A stretch of DNA of 64,000 nucleotides from Streptomyces sp. SA15. GTDB lineage: Bacteria; Actinomycetota; Actinomycetes; Streptomycetales; Streptomycetaceae. Of the stretch, positions 43,022 through 53,024 are shown one piece after another. The stretch lies in the NCBI RefSeq assembly GCF_002291145.1, contig NZ_NTGE01000077.1, positions 1 through 64,000 of the forward strand, in the 5' to 3' direction. The first letter of the stretch is position 1. Every line of letters begins with the position of its first letter. Both the position numbers and the translations under genes were made by a program. Under the pieces are notes generated by a model. That model saw nothing but the letters and a program-made list of their open reading frames with translations, had not been told where the DNA came from and did no database searches.

Positions 43022-44185
43022 CTAGCCGTGGCGGCGACCCTTCTCGGGCGCCTCTTCCTCGGCGTCGTCGTAACGGTCGTCGGGCTCCGGTCCTTCGTCC
43101 TCGTCCTCCTCGTCCTCCTCCTCATCCTCGTCGAATCGCTCCTCGGGCTCTTCTTCCTCTTCCTCTTCCTCTTCCTCCTCGTCCTCGTAGCGCTCTTCGG
43201 GCTCCTCCTCTTCGGGCTCCTTCTCCGCGCGCTCCTCTTCCTCCTCTTCGGGCTCCTCTTCCTCGGAGCGGCCCTCGGCCTCCTCCTCGCGGCCCTCCTC
43301 GGCCTCGGCCTCCTCGACCTCCTCCGGCGTCCGGACCACCTTGCCCTCGCGGATCTCCCCGCGCCATCCCCCGGTGGCCTCTCCGCGCATCATGACGAAC
43401 GTGCGGTAGAGCTTCAGATCCAGCCGTGCGCGGCGGCCCTGGGCCCGCCACAGGCTCCCGGTCTTCTCGACCACACCTTTGGGGAAGTACTCCAGTACAA
43501 GGAGCACCTTGGTGAGGTTCTCGCCGAGCGGGTGGAAGGTGACGACGCCCTTGGTGGTGGCCTTGTCCCCCTCGGTCGTCCAGGCGATCCGCTCGTCGGG
43601 CACCTGTTCCGTGATGTCGCCGCGCCAGCGGCGGCTCGCCTTGGCGACCTTCACCTCCCACTGGGTGGTGGTGTCGTCCTTCTGCTCGACGTCGACCACG
43701 CCCTTGGCGAACCGTTCGAAATCCTGGAACTGCGTCCACTGGTTGTACGCTTCGCGCACCGGGACGCCCACGTCGATGTCCTCGATGATGGTGAGCCCCC
43801 GGCCGGTGCCGCCTCCAGGGCCTCTCCCGTGCTTCTTCCCGGGCAGTACGTCCTTCGCCTTGTCCACCACTGCGTCCTTGGCGTGGGACGCGGTCGAGGT
43901 CAGGACCTCCGCGCCCGACGGCAGCTGCTCGCCGAGCTTCTTGGCGCCCTTGCCCACGGTCTTGGCCAGCCCACCAGGACTCATGTGTGCTTCGGCCAGC
44001 CGGCGCGCTCCGGCGCCCAGCCGGTGGCCCACCCCCTCCAGCATCAGCTCCACGCGGGCCTGGATGTAGCGCTCCAGCTCTTCCTTCAGCCGGTCGGCGC
44101 CCGGGGTCTGTTGTGCCTGCTCCCGGACCTTGGTGAGGGTCCCGGCATCCGCCGAGCCGCGTTCCGCCGCCTTGCCCTCAGCCAT
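43022..44185 (-). CDS. gvpZ: Gas vesicle cluster protein GvpZ (SRPBCC domain)
   Basis: 387 residues. A helical front (1-110) precedes a polyketide cyclase/SRPBCC domain (about 130-275: VPVREAYNQWTQFQDFERFAKGV, ITEQVPDERIAWTTEGDKATTKGVVTFHPL, LEYFPKGVVEK). The last 100 residues are almost all Glu, Asp, Arg and Pro. The start overlaps the end of gvpY by 8 bp with a GAGGAGG site inside gvpY. Role in vesicle formation unknown. Confidence 0.88.
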   Translation of the reverse strand: MAEGKAAERGSADAGTLTKVREQAQQTPGADRLKEELERYIQARVELMLEGVGHRLGAGARRLAEAHMSPGGLAKTVGKGAKKLGEQLPSGAEVLTSTASHAKDAVVDKAKDVLPGKKHGRGPGGGTGRGLTIIEDIDVGVPVREAYNQWTQFQDFERFAKGVVDVEQKDDTTTQWEVKVAKASRRWRGDITEQVPDERIAWTTEGDKATTKGVVTFHPLGENLTKVLLVLEYFPKGVVEKTGSLWRAQGRRARLDLKLYRTFVMMRGEATGGWRGEIREGKVVRTPEEVEEAEAEEGREEEAEGRSEEEEPEEEEEERAEKEPEEEEPEERYEDEEEEEEEEEEEPEERFDEDEEEDEEDEDEGPEPDDRYDDAEEEAPEKGRRHG

Positions 44186-44843
44186 CGCCCTGCCTCCTCG
44201 ACCGTGAGGTGCCGCTCTTCGGGCGGCTCTGTTCGGCGGCTGCCTTCCTCTTGCGCGGCTCGCTCCCCTCGTCCGACCCGCGGTGCCGCGTTTTCTCGCG
44301 CCCCTCGCCCCGACGCGCCGGGGCTCGCCGCGCCCGGCTCTGCCGCTCTTCGCTCCTCCGCTCCTCGTGGCGTCCTTCGGCTTCGCGTCCTTCGGCTTCG
44401 CGTCCTTCGTCCTCGCGGCCCTTGGCCCGGTCCTCTTCCTCCCGGTCCTCTTCGTCCCGGTCCTCTTCGTCCTCACGCTCTTCTTCGGCCCGGGGTTCGT
44501 CCTCCCGGCCGCTCTCGCCCTCGTCCTTTTCGCCCTCCGGTTCGCCCTCCGGGTGTGCCTTTTCCTGCAGGCCCACGGTGCGTGCGTGCAAGGCGTCGGC
44601 CAGATTCTCCGCCTTCGCCGTCAGTACGGAGGTCGCCGCGGCCTTGCTCGCGTCCGTTAGCTCGGTGCGCACCTGGTGGCGGACGTCGCTGAGGAAGGAC
44701 GTGTCGAGGGCCTTGGCGAGCTGCCCGGGCCTGACCCGCGATCCGGCCAGCAGCGCACCGAGGCTGATGGCCAGCTTGGCCTTCTTCGTCCGGCCCAGCA
44801 CATAACCACCTACGACAGCAGCGCCGATCTTGGCGTTGTTCAT
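44178..44843 (-). CDS. gvpY: Gas vesicle cluster protein GvpY
   Basis: 221 residues. A short hydrophobic and Gly/Ala-rich front (MNNAKIGAAVVGGYVLGRTK, LAISLGALLAGSRVRP) is followed by a helix and a very long Glu/Arg-rich tail. It stands at the gvpY place of the Streptomyces order. ATG 44843 is preferred over 44867 because it gives the usual MNNAKIG start. Confidence 0.85.
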   Translation of the reverse strand: MNNAKIGAAVVGGYVLGRTKKAKLAISLGALLAGSRVRPGQLAKALDTSFLSDVRHQVRTELTDASKAAATSVLTAKAENLADALHARTVGLQEKAHPEGEPEGEKDEGESGREDEPRAEEEREDEEDRDEEDREEEDRAKGREDEGREAEGREAEGRHEERRSEERQSRARRAPARRGEGREKTRHRGSDEGSEPRKRKAAAEQSRPKSGTSRSRRQGDG

Positions 44844-44870
44844 GATCCTGTCTTCTTTCCTGCCCACGCG

Positions 44871-45134
44871 TCACAGTCCGGGCTGCCCGCCCCGCTGGAG
44901 CCGGTAGACCCTGATCTCCTCCAGGCGGCGCAGCAACTCCTCCTCGCGCCGTGCGAATGTCTCCTCGTCGATGCGGCCCTCGTCCCGCGCCCGCTGCAGG
45001 TTCACGAGGGCTTCCTGCACGGGAGCGGGGTCGTAGAACTCGTTCTCCGCTGTCTTGACGACCTTGTCGAGCACCCAGCCGATGCCCCGCACGGGGGCGA
45101 ACGGCAGGGTCAGGATCCCCGTGACCAGTCCCAC
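44871..45134 (-). CDS. gvpG: Gas vesicle protein GvpG
   Basis: 87 residues from GTG 45134, with a GAGGAGG site four bases upstream. LPFAPVRGIGWVLDKVVKTAENEFYDPAPVQEALVNLQRARDEGRIDEETFARREEELLRRL is the GvpG family; the second half is a coiled coil. Confidence 0.92.
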   Translation of the reverse strand: MGLVTGILTLPFAPVRGIGWVLDKVVKTAENEFYDPAPVQEALVNLQRARDEGRIDEETFARREEELLRRLEEIRVYRLQRGGQPGL

Positions 45135-45194
45135 ATCGCCTCCTCGGGCTGTCGCTTCTCGTGCTGTCCGGACGGTCGGTCGGACCAAGGCCGG

Positions 45195-45920
45195 TCAGAC
45201 GAAGCTGTACGGCGGCAAGGGGCCCCGCAGCCGCAGCTCGATCCCCTCTCCGAAACGCTCGGCCAGCTCGCTGCCGGCGTCGGCGAATTCCTTGGACCGT
45301 TCGTCCTCAACCAGGAAGGACACGTTCACGAAGTACTGCTGGGACGGCGGAGCGAGCCTCTCGGACACCACGAACGGACGCAGGGCGGCGAGGACCTCTT
45401 CGGCGAGCGCCTGCTGTCGGCTCTGCACCTCCTGGGCCACGAGCTGGCCGAGCGCCAGCCGGTCCTCGTACGTCCCGCCGCCCTCGCGGGTCGCCTCGCT
45501 CAACGCACGGGCCTGCTCGGACTCCTCCAGGATCGCGCGCAGCACCGTGTCCTCGTCCTGCAATCCCTTGACGTTGAACTCCACCCGCCCGGTGAGCTCG
45601 TCGAGGCGCTGTGTGAACGCCTCGCCCCGCTCCTCCAGAATGGCGTGTACGGCGTTCTCGTCCGGGGCGACGAAGCCGAAGCTCAACGGCAGAGTGGTGC
45701 CGTCGGCCCACAGATGCTCCTGGACCTCGTGATGCGCCTCCACGTCCCGGCGTGCGATCGAAAGGTGCTCAGGGGCCTCGCTGACGACGGCGCACAGTTC
45801 ACCGTCGCGGACCGCGTGCAACTCCGCGGGCGGCTCTCCGACGCCCTTGAGGCCCCCGAGGTTCAATGGATGCGACGCCTTGGTGATCGCGTACACGTAC
45901 AGGGACATCGGCTCGCTCAC
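45195..45920 (-). CDS. gvpF: Gas vesicle protein GvpF (GvpF/L family)
   Basis: 241 residues. GTG 45920 overlaps the gvpA stop; ATG 45908 (MSLYVYAIT) is an alternative. Features: [54 protein letters not shown], and the closing [11 protein letters not shown]. GvpF binds GvpA and probably feeds subunits to the shell. Confidence 0.93.
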   Translation of the reverse strand: MSEPMSLYVYAITKASHPLNLGGLKGVGEPPAELHAVRDGELCAVVSEAPEHLSIARRDVEAHHEVQEHLWADGTTLPLSFGFVAPDENAVHAILEERGEAFTQRLDELTGRVEFNVKGLQDEDTVLRAILEESEQARALSEATREGGGTYEDRLALGQLVAQEVQSRQQALAEEVLAALRPFVVSERLAPPSQQYFVNVSFLVEDERSKEFADAGSELAERFGEGIELRLRGPLPPYSFV

Positions 45921-46378
45921 TCCTCCCGGTCCCTCGAGGAACGACGGCCGGAGCCGCGATCGGTGTGCTCGTGTTGCTTCTCCCGCCTGGGCTCGCGCTC
46001 ACGGTCGTCCCCGCGCCCCTTCTGGAGCGACTCGGTGACCGCCTCGACCGCGCCGGTCAGCGCCCCCTTGCTCTTGCCCCGGGAGCCCGACTCGACCGTG
46101 CCCTGGACCATGTCCGACAGCTGTGCGGGGGCCTTGCGGCCTGCCTCCAGGTCCAGCCGGTTGCACGCCTCGGCGAAGCGCAGATACGTGTCGACGCTGG
46201 CGACGACGACGCGGGCGTCCACCTTCGCGATCTCGATGCCCACCAGCGACACCCGTGCGAACACGTCGATGACCAACCCCCGGTCGAGGACGAGTTCCAG
46301 TACGTCGTAGAGGGTCCCCGTACCGCCACCCGCGACGCCGGCAACGGCGCCGCCCTCGCCCTGCGGCACCACAGTCAC
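45917..46378 (-). CDS. gvpA: Gas vesicle structural protein GvpA (long form)
   Basis: 153 residues from GTG 46378. The shell core [50 protein letters not shown] is well conserved. Classical GvpA is about 70-75 residues; this one has an extra 70-residue charged tail, as in other Streptomyces. Main rib-forming subunit. Confidence 0.93.
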   Translation of the reverse strand: MTVVPQGEGGAVAGVAGGGTGTLYDVLELVLDRGLVIDVFARVSLVGIEIAKVDARVVVASVDTYLRFAEACNRLDLEAGRKAPAQLSDMVQGTVESGSRGKSKGALTGAVEAVTESLQKGRGDDREREPRREKQHEHTDRGSGRRSSRDREE

Positions 46379-46412
46379 GATGTTCTTCCCTTCCTGCCAA
46401 GGGCAGCCGCAC

Positions 46413-46658
46413 TCAGCGGCGGCTGTCTCTGTCGACTTGTGCGCGCGTGTACCGGCGCCCGCGCTCGTACTCCAGCAAATTGCCCGCCGGGTCGAGAACC
46501 ACCTGGTAGCTGGCCATCACGCTGCTCGTCTCCGGTATGCGCTCCAACTCCAGGACCTCGATCTGGGCCTCCCAGCCCTCGTCGACGGGTTTCAGCGCGG
46601 AAACCGACTCGGGAGCCCGTCCCAGCAGCTCGGTGAGCTGCCGGGTCGCGCTCCGCAT
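46413..46658 (-). CDS. gvpO: Gas vesicle protein GvpO, start uncertain
   Basis: From ATG 46658 the product has 81 residues: [49 protein letters not shown] matches GvpO. The same frame continues upstream to 46742 with GvpO-like sequence (TTDRDSKKAPSS, ASAGERVSASEA) before a TGA at 46746-46748. That extension has no ATG, GTG or TTG; the codon at the right distance from an AGAAGGTG site is GTC (46740-46742). Either ATG 46658 is used or the start is unusual or mutated. Confidence 0.82.
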   Translation of the reverse strand: MRSATRQLTELLGRAPESVSALKPVDEGWEAQIEVLELERIPETSSVMASYQVVLDPAGNLLEYERGRRYTRAQVDRDSRR

Positions 46659-46745
46659 GGCCTCGGACGCGGAGACCCGTTCCCCGGCGGACGCCTTCGG
46701 CGACGAGCTGGGGGCCTTCTTCGAATCACGATCAGTCGTGACAAA

Positions 46746-46985
46746 TCACCTTCTTGCCTGATTCAATCTTCAACCCACTCCGACGTGAGCGCCAGTCCTA
46801 AAAAATCCGCGGAGACAGGGCAACCCTCCCCCCACCCCGCGGGTCGTACTTGGCATCAGGACTTCTCGGAGGGGGATCTGGGGGGATCGCGGGGGTTCTG
46901 ACGGGGAGGGAAAACCCGAGGGAGCCCGGTCGGTGGATCGGGCTCCCTCGAAGCATGTCCGGGTCATTTCCGGGTCATTTCCGGG
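46746..46985. other. Leader region of the gas vesicle cluster
   Basis: 240 bp between rbsD and gvpO with the rbsD terminator in it. Promoter elements were not identified with confidence. Confidence 0.4.
46917..46950 (-). terminator. Stem-loop terminator of the rbs operon
   Basis: Perfect 12-bp stem: CGAGGGAGCCCG (46917-46928) and CGGGCTCCCTCG (46939-46950), loop 10 nt, 36 bp after the rbsD stop. A GGTCATTTCCG direct repeat lies between. Confidence 0.75.
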
Positions 46986-47375
46986 TCAGAAGAACACTCC
47001 GCACCGCAGCAGCACATTCGCGTACGGCCGCGCCTCCCCGGTGCGTACGACCAGACGCGCGCCCCCCGACAACGCCTTGAGCCTCTCGTGCGGGACCAGG
47101 GTCAGCTCGGGAACCCGAGCGGACAGCAGGTTCGAAGCCGCCGGATTGGTGTGCCGTACCTCCTCCGCCGCCGTCCCGCCCTCCACCACCAGCTCGGCCA
47201 GCAGACCCTCCAGCACCTCGGCGAAGGACGGCACCCCGGCCCGGAAGGCGAGGTCCACGACCCGCGGGCCGTCGGGTATCGGCATGCCGGCGTCGCACAC
47301 CAGCACCCCGTCCCCGTGGCCCAACTCGGCGAGCGCGCCGGACAGATGGCGGTTCAGGATTCCGGCCTTCTTCAC
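46986..47375 (-). CDS. rbsD: D-ribose pyranase
   Basis: 129 residues: MKKAGILNRHLSGALAELGHGDGVLVCDAGMPIPDG, with the catalytic His in NRHLSG, and ARVPELTLVPHERLK. It interconverts ribopyranose and ribofuranose for the kinase. Its GTG start overlaps the rbsK stop by 4 bp. Confidence 0.93.
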   Translation of the reverse strand: MKKAGILNRHLSGALAELGHGDGVLVCDAGMPIPDGPRVVDLAFRAGVPSFAEVLEGLLAELVVEGGTAAEEVRHTNPAASNLLSARVPELTLVPHERLKALSGGARLVVRTGEARPYANVLLRCGVFF

Positions 47376-48274
47376 GGCGCCTCGATCTCCTCCGCCGTGG
47401 GGAAGGAGTCCTGCGCACCCTGTTTCGTGACGGCCGCCGCCCCGACCCGGGCCGCGTACGCCGCCGCCTCCGCCAGGGACGAGCCCGCCCCCAGCCGCCA
47501 GGCCAGCGCCGCGGTGAACGCGTCGCCCGCGCCCGTCGTGTCCACGGCGTCCACCCGCACGGACGGGACCCGGGTCACCCCCTCGGAGGAGGCCACCAGC
47601 GCGCCCTCAGGGCCCAGCGTCACCACCACCGATCGCGGCCCGCGCGCGAGCAGGACCCGCGCCCAGTCTTCAGGGGCCTCGCCCACCCGCGCCTCGCCAA
47701 GGATCACCTTCGCCTCGTGCTCGTTGACGATCAGCGGGTCGCAGGCCGCCAGCACCTCCGGGGGCAGAGGCCGCGGCGGCGACGGGTTCAGCACGAAGCG
47801 GCTGTCCGGCGCCAGGTTCCGTACGACCTCCACGACCGTCTCCAGCGGGATCTCCAGCTGCGTCGAGACCACCCGGGAGGCGTGGAAGAGGCTGCCCACC
47901 GCCCGCACGTCCTCGGGCCTCAGCCGACCGTTCGCCCCTGGCGAGACCACGATGCTGTTGTCCCCCGACGGGTCCACCGTGATCAGCGCGACCCCGGTCG
48001 GCGCCCCGCCGACCAGCACCCCCACCGTGTCCACGCCGGCCGCCCGCTGCGAGTCGAGCAGCAGCCGGCCGTACGCGTCGTCGCCGACCCGGGCCAGCAG
48101 GGCCGTACGGGCCCCGAGCCGGGCGGCCGCGACCGCCTGGTTCGCGCCCTTGCCGCCCGGGTGGACGGCCAGGTCGGAGCCGAGCACGGTCTCCCCGGCC
48201 TCCGGCCGGCGCTCGACACCGATCACCAGGTCGGCGTTGGCCGACCCTACGACCAGGAGGTCGTAGTCGTACAT
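47372..48274 (-). CDS. rbsK: Ribokinase
   Basis: 300 residues of the PfkB family. N-terminal GSANADLVIGVERRPEAGETV and HPGGKGANQAVAAARLG, C-terminal DTTGAGDAFTAALAWRLGAG with the catalytic Asp in GAGD. It phosphorylates ribose at O5. Lies between the transporter fusion and rbsD. Confidence 0.93.
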   Translation of the reverse strand: MYDYDLLVVGSANADLVIGVERRPEAGETVLGSDLAVHPGGKGANQAVAAARLGARTALLARVGDDAYGRLLLDSQRAAGVDTVGVLVGGAPTGVALITVDPSGDNSIVVSPGANGRLRPEDVRAVGSLFHASRVVSTQLEIPLETVVEVVRNLAPDSRFVLNPSPPRPLPPEVLAACDPLIVNEHEAKVILGEARVGEAPEDWARVLLARGPRSVVVTLGPEGALVASSEGVTRVPSVRVDAVDTTGAGDAFTAALAWRLGAGSSLAEAAAYAARVGAAAVTKQGAQDSFPTAEEIEAP

Positions 48275-48403
48275 GAGATGTCTCCCCGAATAGATGGATT
48301 GCAGCGGACGGCTGGATGGATTGGGACGGACGGCCTCGGCCGGGTCAGCGGCCCACTGCGTACCCCTGCATGCCCGAAGTGACCGCCCGTCCGCTCCCCG
48401 ATG

Positions 48404-50353
48404 TCAGCCGCTGAACCCGGCCACGTTCGCCTCCGTGACCACCTTCACCGGCACCTTCACCGTCTGCTCGACCTTCTCGCCCTGGAGCGCCTTCAGCGCG
48501 TTGTCCACGGCGATCTTCCCGAGCTGGGTCGGCTGCTGTGCCACGGACGCGTACAGCGTGCCGTCCTTGACCGCGTTCAGGCCGTCGGGCGTGCCGTCGA
48601 AGCCGACCACGGAGACCGACTTGCCGGCCTTGGAGCCCAGCGCCTTGATCGCGCCGAGGGCCATCTCGTCGTTGGCGGCGATGACGCCCTGGACGTCCGG
48701 GTGGGCCTGGAGCAGGTTCGACATCACGTCGAGGCCCTTGGTGCGGTCGAAGTCGGCCGGCTGCTGGGCCACGACCTGGATACCCGGGTAGGCCTTCAGG
48801 CCCTTGGCGAAGCCCTCGGCGCGCTCGCGGGCGGCGGAGGTGCCCGCCTGGCCCTGGAGGATCACGATCTTGCCCTTGCCGCCGAGCCGGTCCGCGATCG
48901 TCTTGGCGGCGAGCTCACCGCCGGCGACGTTGTCGGAGGCGACCAGCGCTTCCGTGGTGGCCTCGTTGACGACCCGGTCGACGGCGATGACCGGGATCTT
49001 CGCCTTGTCGGCGGCCCGCACCGACGGGCCCGCCGCGTCCGAGTCCACCGGGTTGACGATGATCGCGCCGAAGCCCGAACTGGTGAAGTTCTGCAGCTGG
49101 TTGGCCTGCTGGGAGGCGTCGTTCTGGGCGTCCGTGACGGTGAGGTCCACGCCCTGCTTCTTCGCCTCGGCCTGGGCGCCTGCCCTGATCTGCACGAAGA
49201 ACGGGTTGTTGAGGGTGGACAGGGACAGGCCGACCTTCGGCGTCGACGCGGACGAGGAGCCGTTGTGCAGGAAGGAGGTCGCGCCGACGATCGCCACGGT
49301 GACCACAGCCGCCAGCGCGTACGTCGTCGCCTGCTTGCCCATGCCCCCGCCGGACCAGCCACCCGTGCCCGCGGCCACCGGGGTCGCCCCGGCCTTGCGG
49401 CGCAGGGTGTCGAGCAGCACCGCCAGCGCGATCACGACACCGATGACGACCTGCTGCCAGAAGGCGGAAACCGACAGGAGGTTGAGCCCGTTCCTCAGCA
49501 CCGCCAGGATCAGCGCGCCGATCAGCGTGCCGGACGCCTTTCCGGTGCCGCCCGCGAGCGAGGCGCCGCCGATGACGACCGCGGCGATCGCGTCCAGCTC
49601 GTAGCCGTCGGCGGCCTGCGGCTGCGCGGAGGACAGCCGGGAGGCGAGCACGATGCCCGCTGCGGCGGCGAAGACGCCGGACAGGGCGTAGATGGCGAGC
49701 TTCTGCTTCTTCACCCGCAGGCCGGACAGGCGGGCGGCCTCCTCGTTGCCGCCGATCGCGTACATGGAGCGGCCGATGTACGTCCGGCCGAGCACGAACG
49801 CGGCGATCAGACCCATCACGATCATCACGAGCACCGGCACCGGCAGCCAGCCGCCGAGCGTGTCCCCGAGGTGCGAGACGGAGTCGGGGAAGGCGATCGG
49901 CGAGCCCTCGGAGATCACCAGCGACAGACCGCGGGCCACCGACAGCATGGCGAGTGTCGCGATGAACGGCGGCAGCTTGCCGTAGGCGATGAGGAAGCCG
50001 TTGACCAGGCCGGCCGCGATGCCGGTGGCGACGGCCAGGACGACCGCTATGACGACCGGGACGCCGTGCGAAGTGGCGCTCCAGGCGAGCACGGTGGCCG
50101 ACAGGGCCGCCACCGAGCCGACCGACAGGTCGATGCCCGCCGAGACGATCACGAAGGTCACGCCGAAGGCGAGGATCGCGGTTACGGCCGCCTGGACGCC
50201 CACGTTCAGGAGGTTGTCGGTGGTCAGGAAGTCCCCGGACAGCGCCGACATGGCGACGACGAGGACGATCAGCGCCGTGAGCGCGCCGTTGTCGAGGAGC
50301 AGACGGCGGACCGCCGCGGCGCCAGATGTGCTCTTGAGCGTGTCAGCGGCCAC
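48404..50353 (-). CDS. rbsC-rbsB: Fused sugar ABC permease and substrate-binding protein
   Basis: 649 residues. Residues 1-330 are an RbsC-type permease ([39 protein letters not shown]). A linker with one more membrane anchor ([23 protein letters not shown]) leads to a complete RbsB-type binding domain at about 370-649 ([69 protein letters not shown]). The two are normally separate genes. The tethered receptor would face the outside. GTG 50353 overlaps rbsA. Confidence 0.92.
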   Translation of the reverse strand: MAADTLKSTSGAAAVRRLLLDNGALTALIVLVVAMSALSGDFLTTDNLLNVGVQAAVTAILAFGVTFVIVSAGIDLSVGSVAALSATVLAWSATSHGVPVVIAVVLAVATGIAAGLVNGFLIAYGKLPPFIATLAMLSVARGLSLVISEGSPIAFPDSVSHLGDTLGGWLPVPVLVMIVMGLIAAFVLGRTYIGRSMYAIGGNEEAARLSGLRVKKQKLAIYALSGVFAAAAGIVLASRLSSAQPQAADGYELDAIAAVVIGGASLAGGTGKASGTLIGALILAVLRNGLNLLSVSAFWQQVVIGVVIALAVLLDTLRRKAGATPVAAGTGGWSGGGMGKQATTYALAAVVTVAIVGATSFLHNGSSSASTPKVGLSLSTLNNPFFVQIRAGAQAEAKKQGVDLTVTDAQNDASQQANQLQNFTSSGFGAIIVNPVDSDAAGPSVRAADKAKIPVIAVDRVVNEATTEALVASDNVAGGELAAKTIADRLGGKGKIVILQGQAGTSAARERAEGFAKGLKAYPGIQVVAQQPADFDRTKGLDVMSNLLQAHPDVQGVIAANDEMALGAIKALGSKAGKSVSVVGFDGTPDGLNAVKDGTLYASVAQQPTQLGKIAVDNALKALQGEKVEQTVKVPVKVVTEANVAGFSG

Positions 50354-51908
50354 GGCCGGCCTCCAGTTCAGTGGTGGTGGGGTTGCTTACCGCTTCGGTG
50401 GGGTTGCTCACCGCTTCAGTGGGGTTGCTCACCGCGAGTGCCATGACCGCGTCCTGCGTGGCCTCGTCCGCGGACAGCTCGCCCGCGATCCGGCCCTGCG
50501 CCATCACCAGCACCCGGTCGCTCATGCCGAGCACCTCGGGCAGATCGCTGGAGATCATCAGGACGGCGGCGCCGGCGGCCGTCAGTGCGTTGATGAGCTG
50601 GTAGATCTCGACCTTGGCGCCGACGTCGATCCCGCGCGTCGGCTCGTCGAGGATCAGCACCTTGGTGTCGGCCAGAAGCCACTTGCCGATGACGACCTTC
50701 TGCTGGTTGCCGCCGGAGAGGGTCCGCACGTACTGGCCGAGTCCGGCCATCCGCACGCCCAGCTGCTCGGCGATCCGCGCGGCCGACTCGCGCTGGCTCT
50801 TGAGGTCCACGAGCCCCGCGCGGGTCGCGGCGCGCATGGTCACCAGCCCGAGGTTCTCCTCGACGGAGGCGTCGAGCACCAGCCCCTGGCCCTTGCGGTC
50901 CTCGGGTACCAGACCGATGCCCGCGGTCATCGCCGCGTTGACGTCGTACCTGGGGACCGAGGCGCCGGAGACCTTCACGGCCCCCTTGTCGTACGGATCC
51001 GCCCCGAACACGGCCCGTACGACCTCCGTACGACCGGCCCCGACGAGCCCCGCGATGCCGACGACCTCGCCCGCGTGCACCTCGAAGGTGACGTCGTGGA
51101 AGACGCCGTCCCGGGTCAGCCCCTCGACGGTGAGCAACGCGGCCCCGGCGTCGACCCGTTCGCGCGGGTACTGCTGCTCGATCGACCGCCCCACCATGAG
51201 CCGTACGAGCTCGTCTTCGGGCGTGTTCGCGGGGACCTGCCCGACGCTCCTGCCGTCGCGGATGACGGTCACGCGGTCACCCAGGGCGGCGATCTCCTCC
51301 AGGTGGTGCGTGATGAAGACGATCCCGACCCCGTCCTCGCGCAGCTTGCGCACGATCGCGAAGAGCTTGTCCACCTCCTCGGAGGTGAGCACGGCGGTCG
51401 GCTCGTCCATGATCAGCACGCGCGTGTTCAGGCTCAGCGCCTTGGCGATCTCGACCATCTGCAGGCGCGCGATGCCGAGTTCACGCACACGCGCGCGTGG
51501 AGACACGTTCACGCCGACCCGCTCCAGCAGGACGGCGGCATCGGCCTCCATCTTCTTCCGGTCGATCATCCCCAGGCGGCGCGGCTGCCGCCCCAGGAAG
51601 ATGTTCTCGGCGACCGTCAGATCGGGAACGAGGTTGAACTCCTGGTAGATGGTGGCGATCCCGAGGCGCTCGGAGTCCTGCGCACCGTGGATGCGCACCT
51701 CCTCGCCGCCGGCCAGGATCCGCCCGGCGTCGGGCGTGTAGGCGCCGGAGAGCATCTTGATGAGGGTGCTCTTGCCCGCGCCGTTCTCACCGAGGAGCAC
51801 ATGCACCTCGCCCCGGCGCAGGTCGAAGTCGACGCCGTCGAGCGCGATCACGCCCGGGAAGGCCTTGCGTATGCCCTCGATGCGCAGCAACTCGTCCTGG
51901 TTGCTCAC
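50343..51908 (-). CDS. rbsA: Sugar ABC transporter ATP-binding protein
   Basis: 521 residues with two nucleotide-binding domains as in RbsA. NBD1 has Walker [10 protein letters not shown] and Walker [15 protein letters not shown]2 lacks a normal Walker A ([13 protein letters not shown]) but has [15 protein letters not shown] and [12 protein letters not shown]. The C-terminus carries a threefold SNPTEAV repeat. GTG 51908 overlaps the lacI stop. Confidence 0.93.
   Translation of the reverse strand: MSNQDELLRIEGIRKAFPGVIALDGVDFDLRRGEVHVLLGENGAGKSTLIKMLSGAYTPDAGRILAGGEEVRIHGAQDSERLGIATIYQEFNLVPDLTVAENIFLGRQPRRLGMIDRKKMEADAAVLLERVGVNVSPRARVRELGIARLQMVEIAKALSLNTRVLIMDEPTAVLTSEEVDKLFAIVRKLREDGVGIVFITHHLEEIAALGDRVTVIRDGRSVGQVPANTPEDELVRLMVGRSIEQQYPRERVDAGAALLTVEGLTRDGVFHDVTFEVHAGEVVGIAGLVGAGRTEVVRAVFGADPYDKGAVKVSGASVPRYDVNAAMTAGIGLVPEDRKGQGLVLDASVEENLGLVTMRAATRAGLVDLKSQRESAARIAEQLGVRMAGLGQYVRTLSGGNQQKVVIGKWLLADTKVLILDEPTRGIDVGAKVEIYQLINALTAAGAAVLMISSDLPEVLGMSDRVLVMAQGRIAGELSADEATQDAVMALAVSNPTEAVSNPTEAVSNPTTTELEAGRGR
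50379..50435. repeat. 21-bp tandem repeat inside rbsA
   Basis: Units at 50379-50399, 50400-50420 and a partial 50421-50435, encoding SNPTEAV on the minus strand. It extends the C-terminus without changing the frame. Confidence 0.9.
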
Positions 51909-52945
51909 GGCTTGCTCCTTCGTACGGGGGACTGTGCGGGCTTTGCTCGAACGGCCGGCTCGCCGCACGAGCGGCGTACGACGAGACGGGCGGGGAGGGT
52001 GACGGAGGCGGGGGGCCGTCCCTCGATGCGGTCGACGAGCGCGCGCACGGCGGCGCGCCCCAGCTCGCCCGTGGGCTGGGCGATCGCGGTGATCGGCGGA
52101 TCGGTGTGCACGAACCACGGGATGTCGTCGAAGGCGGCCAGCGCGATGTCGTCCGGAACACGCATCCCACGCGCGCGTACGGCGTCCAGCGCACCCAGTG
52201 CCATCAGGTTGTCGGCCGCGAACACGACCTCGGGCGGCTCGGGCAGGTCGAGGAACCCCTCGGTGACCCGCCGCCCGCTCTCGGCCTGGAAGTCGCCCTG
52301 GCCTATGTAGGCGTCGGGGAGGGGGATGCCGTACTCGGCCAGGGCCTCTCGGAAGGCGTCGACGCGCTCGCTGCCGGTGGTGGTGGCCGCCGGACCCGCG
52401 ATGATCGCGAGCCGCCGGTGCCCCAGCCCGTGCAGATGGGCGACGAGGTCCCGTACGGCGGCCCGCCCGTCCGCCCGTACCACCGGCACGTCCACGCCCG
52501 GGATCCACCGGTCCACGAAGACCATCGGCGTCCCCGCGCGCGCGGCGCCCAGCATCAGCGGCGAGCCGCCGTCGGTGGGGGAGACCAGCAGCCCGTCGAT
52601 ACGGCGGTCCAGCAGGTTCCGTACGTGGTGGTCCTGCAGCTCGGGCCGCTCGTCGGCGTTGCCGATGATGACGCTGTAGCCCAGCGCGCGGGCCTCCTCC
52701 TCGACGGAGCGGGCCAGCTCGGTGAAGTAGGGGTTCATCACGTCGCTGATGACCAGGCCGAGGGTGTGGGTCTGGTCGGTGCGCAGCGAACGGGCGACGG
52801 CGTTCGGGCGGTAGCCCAGCGTCTCGACGGCGGCCAGCACGCGCGTGCGTGCGTCCGCGCTGACGGACGGATGGTCGTTCAGGACGCGCGACACCGTGGC
52901 GACGGAGACTCCCGCCTCGGTGGCGACGTCCTTGATGCTCGCCAT
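51905..52945 (-). CDS. LacI family regulator of the ribose operon
   Basis: 346 residues: HTH SIKDVATEAGVSVATVSRVLNDH, hinge, and ribose-binding-type domain (LGLVISDVMNPYFTELARSVEEEA, GLLVSPTDGG, FVDRWIPG, VVFAADNLMALGAL). First gene of the operon; its own upstream region has two operators, so autoregulation of the whole operon is likely. Confidence 0.92.
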   Translation of the reverse strand: MASIKDVATEAGVSVATVSRVLNDHPSVSADARTRVLAAVETLGYRPNAVARSLRTDQTHTLGLVISDVMNPYFTELARSVEEEARALGYSVIIGNADERPELQDHHVRNLLDRRIDGLLVSPTDGGSPLMLGAARAGTPMVFVDRWIPGVDVPVVRADGRAAVRDLVAHLHGLGHRRLAIIAGPAATTTGSERVDAFREALAEYGIPLPDAYIGQGDFQAESGRRVTEGFLDLPEPPEVVFAADNLMALGALDAVRARGMRVPDDIALAAFDDIPWFVHTDPPITAIAQPTGELGRAAVRALVDRIEGRPPASVTLPARLVVRRSCGEPAVRAKPAQSPVRRSKP

Positions 52946-52960
52946 CGCCGTTCCACCTCC

Positions 52961-52997
52961 TCGTGGATCGTCGTGGATCGTCGTGGATCGTCGTGGA
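52961..52997. repeat. TCGTGGATCG tandem repeat
   Basis: Three perfect 10-bp copies (52961-52990) and a partial fourth running into the first operator. Confidence 0.92.
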
Positions 52998-53007
52998 ATC
53001 GATTACA
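52994..53007. promoter_or_regulatory. LacI-type operator 1
   Basis: TGGAATCGATTACA with palindromic core AATCGATT (52997-53004). An identical site lies 31 bp away. Confidence 0.75.
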
Positions 53008-53024
53008 TCGACGTGTACGGGGAT

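Noticed and set aside
48401..50446. 681-codon plus-strand open frame opposite the sugar transporter fusion
   Set aside because: Shadow frame rich in Arg, Asp and His without family motifs.
52961..52997. Short CRISPR-like array
   Set aside because: 10-bp units with no spacers; simple tandem repeat.
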